DNA from: CALCZU01 sp964396165
Lineage (GTDB): Bacteria > Bdellovibrionota > FAC87 > UBA2466
Reading direction: 5' to 3'
Length of the DNA: 15,848 bases
NCBI GenBank assembly: GCA_964396165.1
Contig: CAYNEF010000067.1
Location: forward strand, 1-15,848
The notes below the pieces were generated by a model. It was not told where the DNA came from. It searched no databases and was given only the letters and a program-made list of their open reading frames with translations. Of this stretch, positions 12,597 through 15,848 are shown one piece after another (the first letter of the stretch is position 1; every line of letters begins with the position of its first letter). Made by a program: the position numbers and the translations under genes.

Positions 12597-14356
12597 GCAA
12601 CGATTGAAGCGCGAAAGGCGAGTGATTCCACTTCGGGCAATTGGCGGTTATCCCAAATCTTTTTTACATCTTTTGTATTCAAATACTTTGAAGTTGGCAG
12701 GGGTGTTTCTTTTTCAAAATACCGGCTTAGCGGGAGTACGAACCCACGTTTTTCTTTAGAGATAAGTTCATTAGGCAAGTACTCAAGCAAAATATCTTTT
12801 AAAGTCGCTTTTGAACCTTGATTCAATAAACGGGTTCTTCCGATAGTTTCCAGATACTCAAAAAGTTCTTTCGATAAAAAAGGAGTGCGCACTTCAACAC
12901 TTGCTCGCATGCTGCCTCTATCGACGGCAGGAATGTAGCTAGAAGGCAATGTGTATTCCACATCAAAGTCACGCGCTTCAAATGCAGACAATTGCCTGTA
13001 CGTCTTAAAATAGTTTTTCGGTCTAGAGTCATTGATAAACGGTTTAAGATATTCTTTCGCTCCTCCGTTTTTAAGTGAGACATATAACTCCCACGGATCG
13101 CCTGTAAAAAGATGTTTTAATGTTTTTCCTTTAGGCAAAACGCCTATGAACGCTTCTGGGAGAAAGGAAAGAAGGGGAGAAACAAAGTGGTAGTAAAAAC
13201 GTTGCTGATGCAGGAATTGATACTTGTTATACCCGTAAAAAAGTTCATCTCCCCCAAGGCCAGTCATGGCTACTTTAAACCGATCGTGAATCAGCTCACA
13301 CATTGTCTGTATGGAAAGGGCGGTTGTATTATCATTTAATACACCAAAAGTATGAATCAATCGTTCGGGGGTTTTTGACCAATCTTCGCTTTTTTTCGTG
13401 TGGATTACTTGATGCGAAAGCTGCAAGTGCCTTGCAATTTCAGAGGCCTTAGCCGCTTCGTCGACTCCATCTGGGAAAGAAACAGTAAACGCTTCCAGTC
13501 TCGTCCCTAATTCTTTTAACGCCAGAGCTGCAACCAGGCTAGAATCTATCCCTCCAGATAAAAATAATCCCATGGGAACATCCGCGCGCAATCTTCTTTG
13601 CAATGAACGCACAAGAATGTCTTTAATTTTTTTTATTTCATTTTTTTCAAGCTTCCCGGTTTTTTCACTCTCAAACTGTGCACGCGGTGCAGACCAATAT
13701 CTTTTTTCAAAAACTTTCTTTCCCTTTTCAACCGACAAAAAGGAAGCTTGAGGCATGGCTTTTAAGCCTGCAAAGCCAGTATCAGGTGCGGGCACAAACC
13801 CTAATGCCATAAACGCCGCGGCTTCACTTTTTGTAGGAGCAAATTTCAAATTTAAAAGATGAATGAGCGGTTCTGGTTCTGAACAGAAGTAAAACCCCTT
13901 TTGGTTTTCGACATAGTAAAGCGGCTTTTCTCCAAATGCGTCTGTCGCAATCGTTAACTTTTTCCCGTCAAACACGGCAAAGGCAAACATCGCATCAAAA
14001 CGGTTTAGAGATTCAGCCCCCCAAGTTTGCCAGGCCCGCAACAAAACCTCTGTGTCGCCTTCAGTGGAAAAAGTGGCGCCTTTTTGTACTAGTTCTTCTT
14101 TTAATTCGCGGTAATTATAAAGTTCGCCGTTATAAACGAGCTTCAGATCATCTCGAACCATCGGCTGATCAGACGCGCTTGATACGTCGATAATAGACAG
14201 TCGCCTGTGGCCTAGGTAAATCCCTTTTTCTCTGTCAAACCATTCTCCAAAACCATCCGGTCCACGGTGCTTGATTTCTTCGCATGCTTTTCTACCCGAA
14301 AGCAGATCGCTTTCGGTAAGTTGCTCGTTTAAAAAAAATCCGAAGATTCCGCACAT
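12572..14356 (-). CDS. asnB: Glutamine-dependent asparagine synthetase-like amidotransferase
   Basis: This 594-residue protein has the full two-domain AsnB layout. The N-terminal class II glutaminase starts with Met-Cys, the Cys2 being the nucleophile after Met removal, and contains HRRLSIID (50-57), NGELYNY (76-82) and GDTEVL (100-105). The synthetase domain carries the ATP PP-loop SGGIDSS (267-273) and TGLGGDELFYGY (365-376). The usual ARD before FGxKPLYY reads ATD here (137-139). The reaction is glutamine-driven amidation of a carboxylate through an acyl-adenylate. In glycan clusters such homologues are often thought to amidate a sugar acid or amino-acid substituent rather than aspartate, and the neighbours favour that here, but it is inferred. 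The ATG at 14356 follows the upstream glycosyltransferase stop by six bases, with only a weak ribosome binding site. Confidence 0.9.
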   Translation of the reverse strand: MCGIFGFFLNEQLTESDLLSGRKACEEIKHRGPDGFGEWFDREKGIYLGHRRLSIIDVSSASDQPMVRDDLKLVYNGELYNYRELKEELVQKGATFSTEGDTEVLLRAWQTWGAESLNRFDAMFAFAVFDGKKLTIATDAFGEKPLYYVENQKGFYFCSEPEPLIHLLNLKFAPTKSEAAAFMALGFVPAPDTGFAGLKAMPQASFLSVEKGKKVFEKRYWSAPRAQFESEKTGKLEKNEIKKIKDILVRSLQRRLRADVPMGLFLSGGIDSSLVAALALKELGTRLEAFTVSFPDGVDEAAKASEIARHLQLSHQVIHTKKSEDWSKTPERLIHTFGVLNDNTTALSIQTMCELIHDRFKVAMTGLGGDELFYGYNKYQFLHQQRFYYHFVSPLLSFLPEAFIGVLPKGKTLKHLFTGDPWELYVSLKNGGAKEYLKPFINDSRPKNYFKTYRQLSAFEARDFDVEYTLPSSYIPAVDRGSMRASVEVRTPFLSKELFEYLETIGRTRLLNQGSKATLKDILLEYLPNELISKEKRGFVLPLSRYFEKETPLPTSKYLNTKDVKKIWDNRQLPEVESLAFRASIVAKMQSLNS

Positions 14357-14362
14357 AGCAAT

Positions 14363-15487
14363 CTAGCTTAAGCCCCCTGAAAGCTGCCGGTAAAGAAGAG
14401 ATATCTGATTTACATGTTTTTCAATGGAATATTCCGTACGGGCTTTGGAATATGCACGCACAAGCATCGTTTCCAGGCTATCACTTTGTAAAATCTTTTT
14501 TATCTTAAGTGCAAAATCCTTTGCATCATCCACTTCGGCCAAATACCCGGTTAAACCGTCTTCGACAATTTCACAATGTCCCCCATCGCGAGAGGCCACT
14601 ACCGGCGTTTGTAAAAGCATTGCTTCTACTACCGTTCTTCCAAACCCCTCTTTGATGCCAGGAGCAACAAGTACATCAAAACCTGCGATCCAAGGTTCTA
14701 TAGGATGCTGAAAATCGAGTAAGTGAATCTCTTTTTTGATGTTTGATTGGCTAACGAAAGTTTGCACATTTTGTGCTCCTCTTCCAATCATGACAAAGTG
14801 TAGATCCGGCATGCTTCCTTTAAGAATTTCAGCACACTGGATAAACGTTTTTGCGCGTTTATGTCCTTCAAAGTTTCCTACATAGCCGATAATGCGTGCA
14901 TTACTTGGAAGCGAAAGATCTTTAATGATTTTTTCTTTCGCCTGCGCTTTTGATACTGAGGTAAGTTCTGAAGCCACAGGGTTGTAAACCACTTCAGCTT
15001 TTTTTCGCATTGTTTCGGGCAGACACTTCAGACAATAGTTTGAAATGGTAAGAACACTTGAATGCCATGCGAACAAACCATTTCTTCTAGAATCATTGAC
15101 GGTACGCTGATGCCACAAATGCTTTGTACCCGCTAGTAGTGCGGCAACAGACCACGCCAAATGATTTCGCAAGTCGTTGGTATGCACGATAGAAATTTTA
15201 TTACTGCGTAAAAAGTGCGCAAGCCTTGGGGCTGCCTTTACCGTATTTAATAACTGGAGCAGCAAGGATTTTTCCGCTCGTAATTTTAAGTCCGGCGGTA
15301 AAAGCACATAAGGCAGTTTCTTTTCAGTTAAGATTTTAGAGAGCGGGCCCTCTTCTCCCAGAGCAATGCAGATTTTAAACTCTTTGGGATTAAGCGATTC
15401 GATTAAGGTAAGAGCAGACAAATGGCTGCCGCCCACTGAATCTCCCGTAAAAGGGAAACAAACGCGCAGCTGCTTTTCAACCAGCAC
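14363..15487 (-). CDS. Family 4 glycosyltransferase (GT-B fold)
   Basis: From the GTG at 15487 this is a 374-residue GT4 enzyme. The N-terminal strand and glycine turn FPFTGDSVGGSHLSAL (11-26) bind the acceptor side. Next come VHTNDLRNHL (101-110), a central YVGNFEGHKR (202-211) and the C-terminal EX7E donor motif EGFGRTVVE (280-288), followed by VVASRDGGHCEIV. It probably transfers a hexose or N-acetylhexosamine from a UDP/GDP donor, retaining configuration. I prefer the GTG start because the family begins a few residues before this first strand and GTG overlaps the PhnW stop by 11 bases; a start at 15625 would add 46 residues antiparallel to family expectation and wholly inside phnW. The Shine-Dalgarno is weak. 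Confidence 0.85.
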   Translation of the reverse strand: MLVEKQLRVCFPFTGDSVGGSHLSALTLIESLNPKEFKICIALGEEGPLSKILTEKKLPYVLLPPDLKLRAEKSLLLQLLNTVKAAPRLAHFLRSNKISIVHTNDLRNHLAWSVAALLAGTKHLWHQRTVNDSRRNGLFAWHSSVLTISNYCLKCLPETMRKKAEVVYNPVASELTSVSKAQAKEKIIKDLSLPSNARIIGYVGNFEGHKRAKTFIQCAEILKGSMPDLHFVMIGRGAQNVQTFVSQSNIKKEIHLLDFQHPIEPWIAGFDVLVAPGIKEGFGRTVVEAMLLQTPVVASRDGGHCEIVEDGLTGYLAEVDDAKDFALKIKKILQSDSLETMLVRAYSKARTEYSIEKHVNQISLLYRQLSGGLS

Positions 15488-15848
15488 GTTCCAAAAGCTC
15501 CTTACTTTGTTTGACTGCAGTGAGAAACTGTTCGATGTCGTGTGAAAATACATGGCCGATGCAGCCCACTCGGAAGGTCTCCACTTCCGTGACTTTTCCA
15601 GGGTAAATTTCAAAACCTTTCGCATCTAGCGCATTGTAAAAACTTTCAAACTCAAACCAGTTTCCTTTAGGTACGTGAAACGTGACGATTACAGGCGCTT
15701 GAAATTTTTCTTCCACATAGCATTCGAAACCCAGTTGCTGCATTCCACTTCTTAAAAGAGCGCAATTTTTCTGATATCTCTCATAACGCTTTCCAATTCC
15801 GCCTTCTTCTTCCAATTGAGTTAACGCAGACAATAGGGCCGCAACTAC
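15477..15848 (-). CDS. phnW: 2-aminoethylphosphonate:pyruvate aminotransferase, C-terminal part (cut by window edge)
   Basis: The frame is open to the right edge, giving the last 123 residues of a class V aminotransferase. The visible part begins VVAALLSALTQLEEEGG and has KRYERYQKN, then APVIVTFHVP, FESFYNALDAKGFEIYPGKVT and FRVGCIGHV, the order and wording typical of the PhnW small domain. PhnW interconverts phosphonoacetaldehyde plus alanine with 2-aminoethylphosphonate plus pyruvate using PLP; the PLP lysine lies in the missing part. Next to glycosyltransferases the enzyme more likely works in the biosynthetic direction, making 2-aminoethylphosphonate for glycan decoration; that is inference. 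A related class V aminotransferase with another substrate is the main alternative. Confidence 0.82.
   Translation of the reverse strand, partial: VVAALLSALTQLEEEGGIGKRYERYQKNCALLRSGMQQLGFECYVEEKFQAPVIVTFHVPKGNWFEFESFYNALDAKGFEIYPGKVTEVETFRVGCIGHVFSHDIEQFLTAVKQSKELLERAG

Noticed and set aside
12823..13083. Minus-strand open frame of 86 codons
   Set aside because: It is an out-of-frame shadow inside the AsnB-like gene, which has intact motifs across the region.
15488..15625. Longer GT4 start giving 46 extra residues
   Set aside because: The extra part is read entirely out of the phnW coding sequence in another frame, and GT4 proteins start close to the first glycine-rich strand.
1..15848. Mobile elements, tRNA genes or CRISPR arrays
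   Set aside because: I saw no transposase or integrase motif, no regularly spaced repeats and no cloverleaf-like sequence; nearly all of the window is accounted for by glycan genes.

Overview
The window is a surface-glycan biosynthesis region from a Gram-negative-type bacterium of moderate GC, roughly low 40s percent by eye. I could not fix the lineage. No tRNA, rRNA, insertion sequence or CRISPR array is visible, and coding density is very high.

Left block (62-8469, all minus strand): seven genes whose six junctions all overlap by 4 to 13 bases, so they read as one translationally coupled operon. In transcription order they encode an unrecognised GT-B-like protein with an HP motif, a CMP-nonulosonate (sialic/legionaminic/pseudaminic-type) cytidylyltransferase, a family 2 glycosyltransferase, a NodU/TobZ-type O-carbamoyltransferase, a PIG-L/LmbE-type de-N-acetylase, a NeuB-family nonulosonate synthase with a SAF domain, and a fused TMD-NBD ABC exporter. 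A hairpin plus T-tract follows the last gene. The set makes sense as: make a nine-carbon sugar acid (NeuB), activate it with CMP (NeuA), transfer it (first gene), tailor the glycan (deacetylase, carbamoyltransferase, GT2), and flip the lipid-linked product (ABC protein). The enzymes that make the NeuB substrate are not in this window.

Middle block (8658-12567): genes in alternating orientation. A second HP-motif GT-B-like glycosyltransferase (+) overlaps a convergent polytopic membrane protein (-) by 68 bases. That membrane protein is separated by only 18 bases from a divergent membrane-anchored SGNH-hydrolase-like protein (+). Both plus-strand genes have a TATAAG -10-like box 7-8 bases before the start codon and no Shine-Dalgarno sequence, which suggests leaderless transcripts.

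Right block (12572-15848, minus strand): the C-terminal part of a PhnW-type 2-aminoethylphosphonate:pyruvate aminotransferase (cut by the window edge), then a family 4 glycosyltransferase, then a glutamine-dependent asparagine-synthetase-like amidotransferase. PhnW next to glycosyltransferases suggests that a phosphonate may also decorate the glycan, with the rest of that pathway beyond the right edge.
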